Below are positions 8,736 through 16,974 of a DNA stretch of 64,000 nucleotides, one piece after another. This stretch comes from an uncultured Collinsella sp. (GTDB lineage: Bacteria; Actinomycetota; Coriobacteriia; Coriobacteriales; Coriobacteriaceae). Under the pieces are notes generated by a model that worked only from the letters and a program-made list of their open reading frames with translations, had not been told where the DNA came from and made no database searches. The position numbers were made by a program, and so were the translations under genes. The stretch is from NCBI GenBank assembly GCA_900541125.1, contig UQIK01000003.1, forward strand, positions 1 through 64,000. Reading direction: 5' to 3'. How positions within the stretch are numbered: the stretch's first letter is position 1; the number at the start of each line of letters is the position of its first letter.

Positions 8736-8914
8736 AGCGACTCCTTCCGACAGATGAGCATTTTCCAACATGATGACTTTGAGTCTTGGCGAGGGATACG
8801 CTTCGGTGAGCGGCTTTTTCCTTTCATATGAGTATGCAACAAATGCGGTATATGGGTGGGGTCGAAATTTGTGACCGGCATGCACATCTGCCGTCTACCG
8901 AGAAAATCAAATAC

Positions 8915-8943
8915 TTCTTGACTTTTGAAATCGAGGGTAAAAT
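8915..8943 (+). promoter_or_regulatory. candidate promoter of the PTS/transketolase operon
   Basis: TAAAAT at 8938-8943 is a good -10 box. TTCTTG at 8915-8920 is a weak -35 at 17-base spacing. The predicted transcript would begin near 8950, just before the palindrome at 8958. An alternative -10, TATATT, lies at 9045-9050. The rest of the 415-base gap holds no gene. Confidence 0.3.
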
Positions 8944-8957
8944 CGCAGGATTCATTT

Positions 8958-8990
8958 TTGGTTAAACGCATAACTAAATCGCATAACCAA
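8958..8990. promoter_or_regulatory. candidate LacI operator
   Basis: The inverted heptamers TTGGTTA and TAACCAA flank 19 bases that contain a direct repeat of GCATAAC. The site lies between the divergent LacI gene and the PTS operon, just downstream of a candidate promoter. Assignment to this LacI protein is inferred from position only. Confidence 0.35.
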
Positions 8991-9150
8991 CGCTCTGACC
9001 TGCGCGTTTACCGAAATAAGCTGGCATTAAGAAAAACGAGCACCTATATTGGTCTTGTCGAAAAGACAGCAAGTCCAAACGGCAGGGGATGCTCCGGAGG
9101 CCTCCGCAAACGGTGTCTTGCGCACGCAACTCTATGAAAAGAGGGAAGCA

Positions 9151-10623
9151 ATGAAGATCGTAGGCGTTGCCGCCTGTACCGTGGGTATCGCCCACACGTA
9201 TATGGCCCAGAAGGCGATTCAGGATGAATGCGCCGCCCGTGGCATCGAGTGCAAGGTCGAGGCTCAGGGTGGCCTGGGTATCGAGAATGAGCTCACGCAG
9301 GAAGACGTGGACTCCGCCGACCTGGTCCTGGAGTCCGTCGACGTGGGTGTCGAGAACGAGGACCGTTTTGAGCAGAAGATGGCCGAGGGCAAGTTCCTCA
9401 AGGTCGGTACTTCCGATGTGATCGCCGATCCGGTCAAGATCATCGACCAGGCTGTTGAGATCATCAAGGCGACGGGTGGTGCCGTTGGCGCGCCCAAGGC
9501 CGAGGCCAAGGCAGAGAAGAAGGCCGTCTCCGCTGCCCCGCAGGCCCCGACACCGGCGTCCAAGCAGTCTATCTTTGCCGATCCGGGTAAGACGCTGCTC
9601 AATGCATTCAATACCGGCGTTTCCTATTTTATCCCCATTGTCGTTATCGGTGGCGTGTTCCTCGCCTTCTCGTTGGCATCCGGTACTGCCGGTGCTAGCG
9701 GTATGGAGGTCACCAACCCGTTGATGGTGAGCCTTAATACCATCGGCATGGCCGGTATTTCCATGATGATTCCGGTGCTTGCGGCATACATCGCCTACTC
9801 GATGGCTGGCAAGCCCGCGCTCGCCCCCGGTTTTGTCCTGGGCTACTTGGTCAACAACGCCGTCGTCACCCCGAGCGGCAACAGCGTTTCGACTGGCTTC
9901 TTGGGCGCCATGATCATGGCTGTCATCTGCGGTTACTTTGTCCGCTGGATGAAGACCTGGAAGGTCAACAACACCATCCAGACCATCATGCCGATCCTGA
10001 TCATCCCGATTCTGACCTCGCTCGTCCTGGGCATGGCCTACATCTACATCCTGGCCACGCCGCTTGGCTTTGTGATGGATTGGCTCACCAGCGTGCTCGG
10101 TAGCCTGCAGGGCGGCTCCGCCGTCGTCCTGGGCCTGGTCATTGGCGTTATGACCGCCTTCGATATGGGTGGCCCCATCAATAAGACCGCTTCGACCTTT
10201 ACTATGGCCATCATGGCCTCCGGCATCTATGGCCCCAACGGTATGTTCCGCGTCGCCGTCGCCATTCCCCCGATTGCCTGCGGTCTTGCAGCGCTCATTG
10301 CCAAGAACAAGTTCGATGACGCCGATCGCCAGATGGGTATCTCCGCACTGTTCATGGGCTGCATCGGCATTACCGAGGGCGCTATCCCCTTCGCGGTCAA
10401 GGACCTTGGCCACACCCTGCCCGGCATCTGCATCGGCTCTGCCGTGGGTGCGGCACTCGCCGCCTTCCAGGGTATCGACTGCTACGTCCCACACGGTGGC
10501 TTTATCGTCGCCCTTGCCACCAACAACGTCGCGCTGTTCTGCCTGGACATCGTGATTGGCTCCGTGGTCGCCGCTGCAATCCTGATTGCCATGAAGCCCA
10601 CGCTCGATAAGCAGGCCAAGTAA
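9151..10623 (+). CDS. PTS sugar transporter subunit EIIBC, fructose family
   Basis: A 490-residue phosphotransferase permease that imports and phosphorylates a sugar. The N-terminal EIIB domain (about 1-105) has the phospho-accepting cysteine C9 in the P-loop AACTVGIAHTYMA, typical of the fructose/mannitol superfamily. An alanine-, lysine- and proline-rich linker (about 110-145) leads to the EIIC membrane domain (150-490), with GYFVRWMKTWK and DMGGPINKTA. EIIA is encoded separately at the end of the operon (14695). The start has AGAGGGA upstream. A fructose-family EIIC does not prove fructose as substrate; the downstream enzymes suggest a ketose or pentose-phosphate-related sugar. Confidence 0.92.
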   Translation: MKIVGVAACTVGIAHTYMAQKAIQDECAARGIECKVEAQGGLGIENELTQEDVDSADLVLESVDVGVENEDRFEQKMAEGKFLKVGTSDVIADPVKIIDQAVEIIKATGGAVGAPKAEAKAEKKAVSAAPQAPTPASKQSIFADPGKTLLNAFNTGVSYFIPIVVIGGVFLAFSLASGTAGASGMEVTNPLMVSLNTIGMAGISMMIPVLAAYIAYSMAGKPALAPGFVLGYLVNNAVVTPSGNSVSTGFLGAMIMAVICGYFVRWMKTWKVNNTIQTIMPILIIPILTSLVLGMAYIYILATPLGFVMDWLTSVLGSLQGGSAVVLGLVIGVMTAFDMGGPINKTASTFTMAIMASGIYGPNGMFRVAVAIPPIACGLAALIAKNKFDDADRQMGISALFMGCIGITEGAIPFAVKDLGHTLPGICIGSAVGAALAAFQGIDCYVPHGGFIVALATNNVALFCLDIVIGSVVAAAILIAMKPTLDKQAK

Positions 10624-10767
10624 ACCTTTAAGGACTCCGGTTGTGCGGAGGGATGGATTTGACTCCGCACAACCGCCCCTACACAACAAAATCCATCCGT
10701 ACTGATAGGGCCCACATCTGGGTCCCAGGGAACTTTTGTCAAAAATCCTCTGGAGAAGGAGAACAAA

Positions 10768-12042
10768 ATGTCCAACCTCACCATCCGCCAGGCCGTTCAG
10801 GGCATGCTCAAGCTGCAGGATAGCGGCGATCACGCAACCATGGTCGGCATTGGCCCCATGAGCCCCAACCTGATTCAGGCCGTGTTCGAGCTTGCCAAGG
10901 ACGAGGATTTCCCGCCCATGTTTATCGCCAGCCGCAACCAGGTCGATATGGACGAGATGGGCGCCGGCTACGTCAACGGTTGGGACCAGACGCGCTTTGC
11001 CGCCGACATCAAGAAGGTTGCCGACGAGGTGGGTTACACCGGCCCGTACTACCTGTGCCGCGATCACGGCGGTCCGTGGCAGCGCGACGAGGAGCGTAAC
11101 GCCCACCTGCCCGAGGACGAGGCCATGGAGCTCGCCCGTAAGTCCTTCGTCGCCGACATGGAGGCAGGCTTTGACCTGCTGATGGTCGACCCCACCAAGG
11201 ACCCCTATCAGATCGGCAAGGTTATTCCGCTCGATGTGGTTCTTCGCCGCACGATCGATCTTATCGACTACCTTGAGCAGTATCGTCGCGAGCATAACCT
11301 GCCCGAGGTCGCCTATGAGGTCGGTACCGAGGAGACCAATGGCGGCTTGACCTCTACCGATAAGTACGAGGAGTTCATTTCTCAGCTGCAGCCCGAGCTC
11401 GAGAAGCGCGGCTGCCCCATGCCCACCTTTATCGTCGGTCAGACCGGCACGCTTACCCGTTGGACCGAGCAGGTCGGCCATTACAACTTTAAGAACGCCC
11501 GCGAGCTCGCCGACATGGCAAAACGCTACGGCGTGGGCCTGAAGGAGCACAACGCCGACTATCTGGATGACGCAACGCTGCTCGAGCACATCCCGGCTCA
11601 CGTGACGGCCTCCAATGTCGCCCCTCAGTACGGCACCGAGGAGACCCGCGCCTACCTCAAGCTCTGCGCTACCGAGCAGATTCTGGTCGACAACGGCCTG
11701 TGCGACGATCCCTCCGACCTGTATCACACGCTGCTGGTCAAGGCTATCAAGACCGAGCGTTGGCGCAAGTGGATGACCGGCGACGACGTTAACCTGCAGG
11801 TTGACGACATTCTGGCCGACGACGAGCTCAGCCTGAAGATTCTGGATGTCTCCGGCCACTACGCGTTCAACGATCCCGAGGTCAAGGAGCAGGTCGAGAA
11901 GCTCTATCGCAACCTCGCTGCCCAGGACATCGACGGCAAGCGCTTTGTGATTGAGCACATCAAGCGCCCGATCAAGCAGTACGTCGTCGGTCTTAACCTC
12001 AAGGGCGTCACGAGCCGCATCGAGAAGGCTCTCGAGGACTAA
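10768..12042 (+). CDS. GatZ/KbaZ-like class II tagatose-bisphosphate aldolase non-catalytic subunit family protein
   Basis: A 424-residue TIM-barrel protein whose motifs align with GatZ/KbaZ: CRDHGGPW (GatZ GGDHLGP), AYEVGTEETNGG (YVIGTEVPVPGG) and LKEHNADYL (YEAHSTDYQ). GatZ normally stabilises the catalytic class II aldolase GatY, but no GatY-like gene lies in this operon. The protein may therefore act alone, either as an aldolase or isomerase of its own or as a partner of an enzyme encoded elsewhere. It follows the PTS gene by 144 bases with an AAGGAG ribosome binding site and precedes an FSA-type transaldolase. The family call is fairly secure; the reaction is unknown. Confidence 0.72.
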   Translation: MSNLTIRQAVQGMLKLQDSGDHATMVGIGPMSPNLIQAVFELAKDEDFPPMFIASRNQVDMDEMGAGYVNGWDQTRFAADIKKVADEVGYTGPYYLCRDHGGPWQRDEERNAHLPEDEAMELARKSFVADMEAGFDLLMVDPTKDPYQIGKVIPLDVVLRRTIDLIDYLEQYRREHNLPEVAYEVGTEETNGGLTSTDKYEEFISQLQPELEKRGCPMPTFIVGQTGTLTRWTEQVGHYNFKNARELADMAKRYGVGLKEHNADYLDDATLLEHIPAHVTASNVAPQYGTEETRAYLKLCATEQILVDNGLCDDPSDLYHTLLVKAIKTERWRKWMTGDDVNLQVDDILADDELSLKILDVSGHYAFNDPEVKEQVEKLYRNLAAQDIDGKRFVIEHIKRPIKQYVVGLNLKGVTSRIEKALED

Positions 12043-12167
12043 GTAGTTTTTCCTACACGACGCCGGGCCTGGGGCATGTCCCAGCTGCAGGCCCGGCACA
12101 TAGGACAAAGGGGCATCCCCTTTGTCCTTTCTTTTGAGTTTTGGATTCCTCCGAAGGAGTTTGCACC

Positions 12168-12851
12168 ATGAAGTTCTTTATCGATACCGCCAACCTTGAC
12201 GAGATCGCCGAGGCCAAGAGCTGGGGCTGCCTTGCCGGCGTAACCACCAACCCGTCCCTGTACGCCAAGACCGGCGGCAAGCTTGCAGACTTTGAACCTC
12301 ACATGCTCAAGATCGCCGAGCTTTGCGAGGGCCTGCCCGTGTCCGCCGAGTCCACCGCGACCACTGCCGAGGGCATGATCGAGGAGGGCAAGCGCCTTGC
12401 CGCTCTGGCTCCCAACATCGTGGTTAAGCTTCCCGTGTGCGAGGCCGGCCTCGCCGCCTGCCGCGCGCTGGCCGATGCAGGCGTGCGCGTCAACATGACG
12501 CTTGTCTTCTCGCCGACGCAGGCCCTCATGGCCGCCAACGCCGGTGCCCGCTACATCAGCCCGTTTGTGGGACGCTTCGACGACATCGCCGAGGACGGTA
12601 TTTCGCAGCTCGACAACGTTGTGACCTGCGTCAAGAACTATGACTGGACCGGCAAGAACGTCGACGACACCGTCGAGATTATCACCGCTTCGGTCCGCAC
12701 GCCCAACCACGTGACCCAGGCGGCTCTTCTTGGCGCTGACATCGCGACCGTGCCCATGGCCGCTCTCAAGAAGTGCCTGCATCATCCGCTGACCGACCAG
12801 GGCCTCGCCTCTTTTGAGGCTGACTGGCAGAAGGTCGTCGCTCAGGCTTAA
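12168..12851 (+). CDS. transaldolase / fructose-6-phosphate aldolase, FSA-TalC type
   Basis: A 227-residue short-form transaldolase that forms a Schiff base with dihydroxyacetone units. The start MKFFIDTANLDEI, GVTTNPSL and the catalytic lysine K87 in NIVVKLPV match the FSA/TalC subfamily, whose length is about 215-225. GAAGGAG precedes the ATG at 12168. The family includes both true transaldolases and fructose-6-phosphate aldolases, which cannot be told apart here with confidence. Its place beside the split transketolase argues for transaldolase activity in the non-oxidative pentose phosphate pathway. Confidence 0.92.
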   Translation: MKFFIDTANLDEIAEAKSWGCLAGVTTNPSLYAKTGGKLADFEPHMLKIAELCEGLPVSAESTATTAEGMIEEGKRLAALAPNIVVKLPVCEAGLAACRALADAGVRVNMTLVFSPTQALMAANAGARYISPFVGRFDDIAEDGISQLDNVVTCVKNYDWTGKNVDDTVEIITASVRTPNHVTQAALLGADIATVPMAALKKCLHHPLTDQGLASFEADWQKVVAQA

Positions 12852-12914
12852 CGAGTGGATTGCCCCGGCATCGTGTCATCCGGTGCCGGGGTTGTTCTCA
12901 AGAGAGGAATTCGT

Positions 12915-13745
12915 ATGACCAACCAGGAGCTGGCGAAGGTCGCCAATGAGGTCAGGAAGGGTGTCGTGACTGCGGTTCACGCGGCCAAGTCGGGACACCC
13001 GGGTGGATCGCTCGGCGCTGCCGACATCATGACGTATCTGTACTTTGAGGAAATGAATATCGATCCTGCCGACCCTCACAAGGCCGATCGCGATCGCTTT
13101 GTGCTCTCCAAGGGTCACGCGGCGCCGGGCCTGTATTCGGTGTTGGCAAATCGCGGCTATTTTCCCGTCGAAGAGCTCGAGACGCTCCGTCATATTGGCA
13201 GCCGACTGCAGGGCCATCCCAACATGAACGACGCCCCGGGCATCGATATGTCCACCGGATCGCTCGGTCAGGGCATCTCTGCTGCAGTTGGAATGGCGCT
13301 TGCCGCTAAGCACTGGGGCGACGGCTACCGTGTCTACACGTTGCTGGGCGACGGTGAGTGCGAGGAAGGCCAGGTGTGGGAGGCGGCCATGTTCGCCGGC
13401 AACCATGCGCTCGACAATCTTGTTGCCGTCGTCGACCACAACGGCTTGCAGATTGACGGCACGATTGATGAAGTCAACTCGGCCATGCCGCTCGCTGACA
13501 AGTTCCGCGCCTTTAAGTGGCATGTGATCGAGCTAGCCGATGGCAACGACATGACACAGATTGAGGCGGCTTTCGCCGAGGCTCGTGAGGTGACCGGCGT
13601 GCCCGTCGCTATCATCGCCGAGACGGTGAAGGGCAAGGGCGTTTCCTTTATGGAAAACCAGGTGGGCTGGCACGGCAAGGCACCCAACGATGAACAGTTT
13701 GAGCAGGCCATGGCCGAGCTCGCAGCAGCAGGGGAGGAGCTCTAA
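12915..13745 (+). CDS. transketolase, N-terminal (thiamine diphosphate-binding) subunit
   Basis: A 276-residue protein equal to the first third to half of ordinary transketolase. It holds the diphosphate-binding motif GDGECEEGQVWEAAMFAG and the metal-ligand run ending VVDHN, plus the conserved SGHPGGSL and LSKGHAAP. GAGAGGAATTC precedes the start at 12915. The stop overlaps the start of the C-terminal subunit gene (TAATG), so the two halves are translated together and form an alpha2beta2 enzyme, as in many anaerobes. It moves two-carbon units between ketose and aldose phosphates. Confidence 0.95.
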   Translation: MTNQELAKVANEVRKGVVTAVHAAKSGHPGGSLGAADIMTYLYFEEMNIDPADPHKADRDRFVLSKGHAAPGLYSVLANRGYFPVEELETLRHIGSRLQGHPNMNDAPGIDMSTGSLGQGISAAVGMALAAKHWGDGYRVYTLLGDGECEEGQVWEAAMFAGNHALDNLVAVVDHNGLQIDGTIDEVNSAMPLADKFRAFKWHVIELADGNDMTQIEAAFAEAREVTGVPVAIIAETVKGKGVSFMENQVGWHGKAPNDEQFEQAMAELAAAGEEL

Positions 13746-14683
13746 TGGCAGACGTCAAGAAGGTCGCCACGCGCGTTAGCTATGGCGAGGCACTTGTCGA
13801 GCTGGGCAACGAGCATGATGACTTTGTGGTTCTCGATGCCGACCTGGCCGCCGCCACGCAGACCGGTAAGTTTAAGGCTGCGCACCCTGAGCGCTTCTAC
13901 GATGCCGGCATTGCCGAGAGCAACTTGATGGGGCTTGCCGCCGGCATTGCAACCACGGGCCACGTCGCCTTTGCGAGCACCTTTGCGATGTTTGCCGCCG
14001 GTCGCGCCTACGAGCAGGTCCGCAATTCCATTGGCTACCCGCACCTCAACGTCAAGATTGGCGCTACCCATGCCGGCATTTCGGTCGGTGAAGACGGCGC
14101 CACGCACCAGTGCTGCGAGGATATCGCACTCATGCGCACGATTCCGGGTATGACGGTGGTCGTTCCCGCCGACGACGTCGAGGCTCGCGCCTGTGTGCGC
14201 GCCGCCTATGAGTTTGAGGGCCCGGTTTACATGCGCTTCGGCCGCCTGGCAACACCGGTCATCAACGATCACGAGGACTATGAGTTCAAGATTGGTCGCG
14301 GCGTGGTCGTGCGCGAGGGGTCCGATGTGACCATCATCGCTTGTGGCCTTATGGTCGCCGAGGCGCTTGAGGCTGCCGAGACGCTCGCTGCCGATGGCAT
14401 CGATGCCGAGGTCATCAACATGCACACGATCAAGCCGCTCGATGAGCGCCTGGTGGTTGCCAGCGCCAAGAAGACCGGTCGCGTGGTCACTGCCGAGGAG
14501 CATTCGATTATCGGCGGTCTTGGCGAGGCCGTTGCCTCGGTGCTCGCGGAGCAGCATCCAGTGCCGATGCGTCGCGTCGGCGTGCACGATGTGTACGGCG
14601 AGTCCGGCCCTGCGGTCGATTTGCTGCATAAGTACGGTTTGGACGCCGACGGCATCGAAGCTGCGGTTAGGTCTGTGTTGTAA
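13745..14683 (+). CDS. transketolase, C-terminal (pyrimidine-binding) subunit
   Basis: A 312-residue partner of the preceding gene. It contains the pyrimidine-binding domain (about 1-170, with RFYDAGIAESNLMGLAAGIA and the catalytic glutamate of that motif). The C-terminal transketolase domain (about 185-312) has EEHSIIGGLGEAVASVL. The one-base overlap with the N-subunit gene indicates coupled translation. It is followed 11 bases later by the PTS EIIA gene with a GGAAGGT ribosome binding site. Together with the upstream transaldolase it makes the core of the non-oxidative pentose phosphate pathway. Confidence 0.95.
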   Translation: MADVKKVATRVSYGEALVELGNEHDDFVVLDADLAAATQTGKFKAAHPERFYDAGIAESNLMGLAAGIATTGHVAFASTFAMFAAGRAYEQVRNSIGYPHLNVKIGATHAGISVGEDGATHQCCEDIALMRTIPGMTVVVPADDVEARACVRAAYEFEGPVYMRFGRLATPVINDHEDYEFKIGRGVVVREGSDVTIIACGLMVAEALEAAETLAADGIDAEVINMHTIKPLDERLVVASAKKTGRVVTAEEHSIIGGLGEAVASVLAEQHPVPMRRVGVHDVYGESGPAVDLLHKYGLDADGIEAAVRSVL

Positions 14684-14694
14684 GGAAGGTTTCC

Positions 14695-15147
14695 ATGGGA
14701 TTTGTATCTGCCAACCAAGTGACGATCGGGTATACCGCCGCCTCGCGCGAGGACGCCCTGCATTATTTGTCCGAGCAGGCCATCGAGCTCGGCTTTGCCG
14801 ATGACGCATCTGCCGTAGAGGCTGCCTTTATTGCTCGCGAGAACGAGGCCGAGACCGGCCTTGTCGCCGGTTTTGCCGTTCCGCATGCCAAAAGCGACGC
14901 GATCCACACGCCGGGCGTTGCTGTGCTTAAACTGGCCGAGCCCGTTGAATGGCCGAGCTTCGATGGGGTGCCCGTCGATGTTGCGCTCGCGCTGTACGTG
15001 CCCGCCGGCGAGGCTGGAACCACGCACCTGCGTCTGCTCTCCAAGGCTGCCGTGATGCTGATGGACGCCGGCTTCCGTGACAAGGTGCGCGCGAGCACCG
15101 ATCCCGTTGAGATTGCGGAGCTCATCAATAGCGGACTCGAAGACTAG
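14695..15147 (+). CDS. PTS sugar transporter subunit EIIA, fructose/mannitol type
   Basis: A 150-residue EIIA_2-family phosphocarrier. The phospho-accepting histidine is H64 in GFAVPHAKSDAI. It takes phosphate from HPr and passes it to C9 of the EIIB domain encoded at 9151. The N-terminal half carries VEAAFIARENE, the usual helix before the active site. It closes the operon and is followed by a strong hairpin. Putting EIIA at the far end of a catabolic operon from EIIBC is common when the sugar enzymes were inserted between. Confidence 0.92.
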   Translation: MGFVSANQVTIGYTAASREDALHYLSEQAIELGFADDASAVEAAFIARENEAETGLVAGFAVPHAKSDAIHTPGVAVLKLAEPVEWPSFDGVPVDVALALYVPAGEAGTTHLRLLSKAAVMLMDAGFRDKVRASTDPVEIAELINSGLED

Positions 15148-15190
15148 AACGGTCATCCCGTTCAATCAATCGATCCTTCTCCAAGGAAAA

Positions 15191-15225
15191 GGGCCGCGAC
15201 GCCATATAGGTGTCGCGGCCCTGTT
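15191..15225 (+). terminator. terminator of the PTS/transketolase operon
   Basis: The arms GGGCCGCGAC and GTCGCGGCCC are perfect and are followed by TGTTTGCGTTT. The hairpin lies 44 bases past the EIIA stop. Confidence 0.8.
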
Positions 15226-15242
15226 TGCGTTTCCCAAGATAA

Positions 15243-15278
15243 AACCTGCCAAATAAACCTGTCAATTATTGGCAGGTT
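15243..15278. repeat. dispersed palindrome, AACCTGCC family, copy 1
   Basis: Arms AACCTGCC and GGCAGGTT enclose a loop with AAACCTGTC. Like the other copies (15717-15752, 18901-18937, 21089-21125) it is preceded by a CCCA(A)GATAAAACC tag. It lies just behind a terminator. Confidence 0.8.
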
Positions 15279-15345
15279 AATCGGGGACTATTTCACCGCA
15301 ACTTAGGGCACGGTTAGGAAGTGTGCACCTTAAAGAGTGGAGCCC

Positions 15346-15632
15346 ATGATTAGAGAGGTCGCACTTGTCTCTCTAAATGTCTCTCTAAAGAGAAGGTTGG
15401 TTAGAGAGATAGCATTAGGCAATCTAGCAGCGAATTCGATACATCTCTCTTAATGTCTCTCTAAAACAAGGCGCTTATCTCTCTAAAGTTAGAGAGATAA
15501 ATCTATTGTTTTAGAGAGACGGAATGCCAAAATTCGTCCGTCAGCTACCATCTGCCAAAAATGGCGGATAAAGGGCTCATCGAAGTAATGGGTTCATCGA
15601 CGAGCCGCAACCGCCGCTATCGGAAGAAGTAG
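15346..15632 (+). pseudogene. possible decayed winged-helix gene remnant with TTAGAGAGA repeats
   Basis: No intact gene is present. Short frames from 15346 read MIREVALVSLNVSLKRR and, after a stop and frame change, SLNVSLKQGAYLSKVREINL. The last open stretch (to the stop at 15630-15632) reads VSYHLPKMADKGLIEVMG followed by a basic tail. That ending resembles the C-terminal winged helix of AlbA_2/AAA_4-type ATP-binding proteins. Multiple stops make a functional product unlikely. The same DNA carries the TCTCTCTAA half-site array, so it could instead be purely regulatory. Low confidence. Confidence 0.3.
15350..15520. repeat. cluster of TTAGAGAGA / TCTCTCTAA motifs
   Basis: About nine copies of the 8-9-mer occur on both strands within 171 bases. 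They include a near-perfect operator-like palindrome at 15475-15500, TTATCTCTCTAA-AG-TTAGAGAGATAA, with 12-bp arms. No gene starts immediately downstream on either strand. Confidence 0.75.
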
Positions 15633-15641
15633 ATGCAGGCG

Positions 15642-15692
15642 AGTCGCCCCTCTAGTGTCTCTCGAAGTTAGATGGGCGCTAGAGGGGCGACT
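15642..15692. repeat. inverted repeat with 14-bp arms
   Basis: The perfect arms AGTCGCCCCTCTAG (15642-15655) and CTAGAGGGGCGACT (15679-15692) enclose 23 bases. There is no T tract, so it is not an obvious terminator. Confidence 0.7.
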
Positions 15693-15716
15693 GCCTCGCG
15701 ATATTTCCCCAGATAA

Positions 15717-15752
15717 AACCTGCCAAAATAAACCTGTCCCTTATTGGCAGGT
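15717..15752. repeat. dispersed palindrome, AACCTGCC family, copy 2
   Basis: AACCTGCCAA pairs with TTGGCAGGT around a loop containing AAACCTGTCCC, and CCCCAGATAAAACC precedes it. The rest of the gap to 15901 shows nothing recognisable. Confidence 0.8.
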
Positions 15753-15901
15753 CAGTTAACGCAGTCCAGGTTGAGCATATGCGAGCGAGCAGGCTCCGGG
15801 TGCGGTAAGGTGACGTGAAACAAGCGGACGCTGACCTTTTGGTCGCGCCCGTGAAGTTGAACGTCAAATTGCCGTGCCCGGGGCCTGCGCAGCGCCGAGC
15901 A

Positions 15902-15928
15902 GTTACGCCGTTTGTAAAACGGCGTAAC
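15902..15928. terminator. hairpin directly behind larE
   Basis: GTTACGCCGTTT and AAACGGCGTAAC are perfect 12-bp arms with a three-base loop. It abuts the larE stop codon at 15929. It lacks a T tract, so termination is uncertain, but it may protect the mRNA 3' end. Confidence 0.45.
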
Positions 15929-16807
15929 CTAAAGGTTCATGTTACCGTGGATGTAGGGGGTGACCTCGGGGGAGATATGGTCGCAGCCCAGCTCGCGCAG
16001 CGCGGACTCGATGGCGGCGGGCAGCGGGGTTTTGCCCTTGTCGTCGACGGCGGCACCGCCGAGGGCGGCAATCTTGGCGACATCTGCGGGTGCGGCCTCG
16101 ATATGCATGCAGCCGCCGATCAAGCGCGCGCGTACCTGTGCCAGATCAAGATCGTGCAGGTAATCCTCGCAGGCGCGGATTAAATCGACCTTCTCGCGCG
16201 TAAGCTCCTCGCCCGTGGGGACGCGCGTGGCAAGACATGCTCCCGCCGGCAGGTTCCAAACGGGATAACCCCATGCGCGCAGCAGCTCGCGCTCTTCGTC
16301 CTTGGTAAAGCCGACCTCCATGAGAGGGGATCGTACGCCGAGCTCTTCTGCCGCGCGCATGCCGGGACGGTAGTCACCGCGATCGCTTGCATTGCTGCCA
16401 TCGATGACGGTGGGAAAGCCGAGCGACTTGGCGTGGTTGACGATGGCGGTAAAGCCGGCGTGCTTGCAGTGGTAGCAGCGATTGGCATCGTTGCAGGCTA
16501 CTTGGGGGAGCTGCAGCTGATCCACCGAAAGATTGAGCACGGGGAGCTTAAAATGCGGCCCCTCATTGGCCTGCCCATCAACGGACTGCTCAAACGAGGC
16601 TTGTTCGGGCGTGCCGATGAGCGGCGTGGTGAGATGAACGAGGAGGGTATCGGTAGGCATGATGCGGGCGCATACGGCGGCCAAAAAGCTGCTGTCGACG
16701 CCACCGGAAAACCCGATAGCCACGCGCCCGTATGCCAAAAGCAGCTGTTCGAGCGCCGATAGCTTGTCTTGAAGCTCCTCTGCGGGTGCCGTGGTGTCTA
16801 AAATCAT
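15929..16807 (-). CDS. larE: ATP-dependent sacrificial sulfur transferase LarE
   Basis: A 292-residue PP-loop enzyme that donates sulfur to the pyridinium biscarboxylate nickel-pincer cofactor of lactate racemase. The P-loop is SGGVDSS (34-40). NDANRCYHCKHAGF carries C111 and C114. The sacrificial cysteine corresponds to C191 in LPAGACLATR; in the studied LarE, this Cys is converted to dehydroalanine. AAGGAT precedes the ATG at 16807. No larA, larB or larC lies nearby, so either the cofactor genes are elsewhere or this protein serves another sulfur-insertion reaction. Confidence 0.88.
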   Translation of the reverse strand: MILDTTAPAEELQDKLSALEQLLLAYGRVAIGFSGGVDSSFLAAVCARIMPTDTLLVHLTTPLIGTPEQASFEQSVDGQANEGPHFKLPVLNLSVDQLQLPQVACNDANRCYHCKHAGFTAIVNHAKSLGFPTVIDGSNASDRGDYRPGMRAAEELGVRSPLMEVGFTKDEERELLRAWGYPVWNLPAGACLATRVPTGEELTREKVDLIRACEDYLHDLDLAQVRARLIGGCMHIEAAPADVAKIAALGGAAVDDKGKTPLPAAIESALRELGCDHISPEVTPYIHGNMNL

Positions 16808-16974
16808 GAAACGATCCTTATCGTTGAGTACTCGGTCGAAAACTATAATCCTAATGCGTTACTTGCCATAAGTCTTCTATCTATGTAACGAAAGTGCAAT
16901 ATGCTATATACGTTATATACAAGTTTGTAAAGTGCGGTAGAGTGACAGTAACACAATCCGGTGAGGGGGCCGAT

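Noticed and set aside
8974..12108. A reverse-strand open frame of about 1044 codons opposite the PTS and GatZ-like genes
   Set aside because: It spans two recognised forward genes and their gap and encodes no recognisable domain. Forward ribosome binding sites and families are clear.
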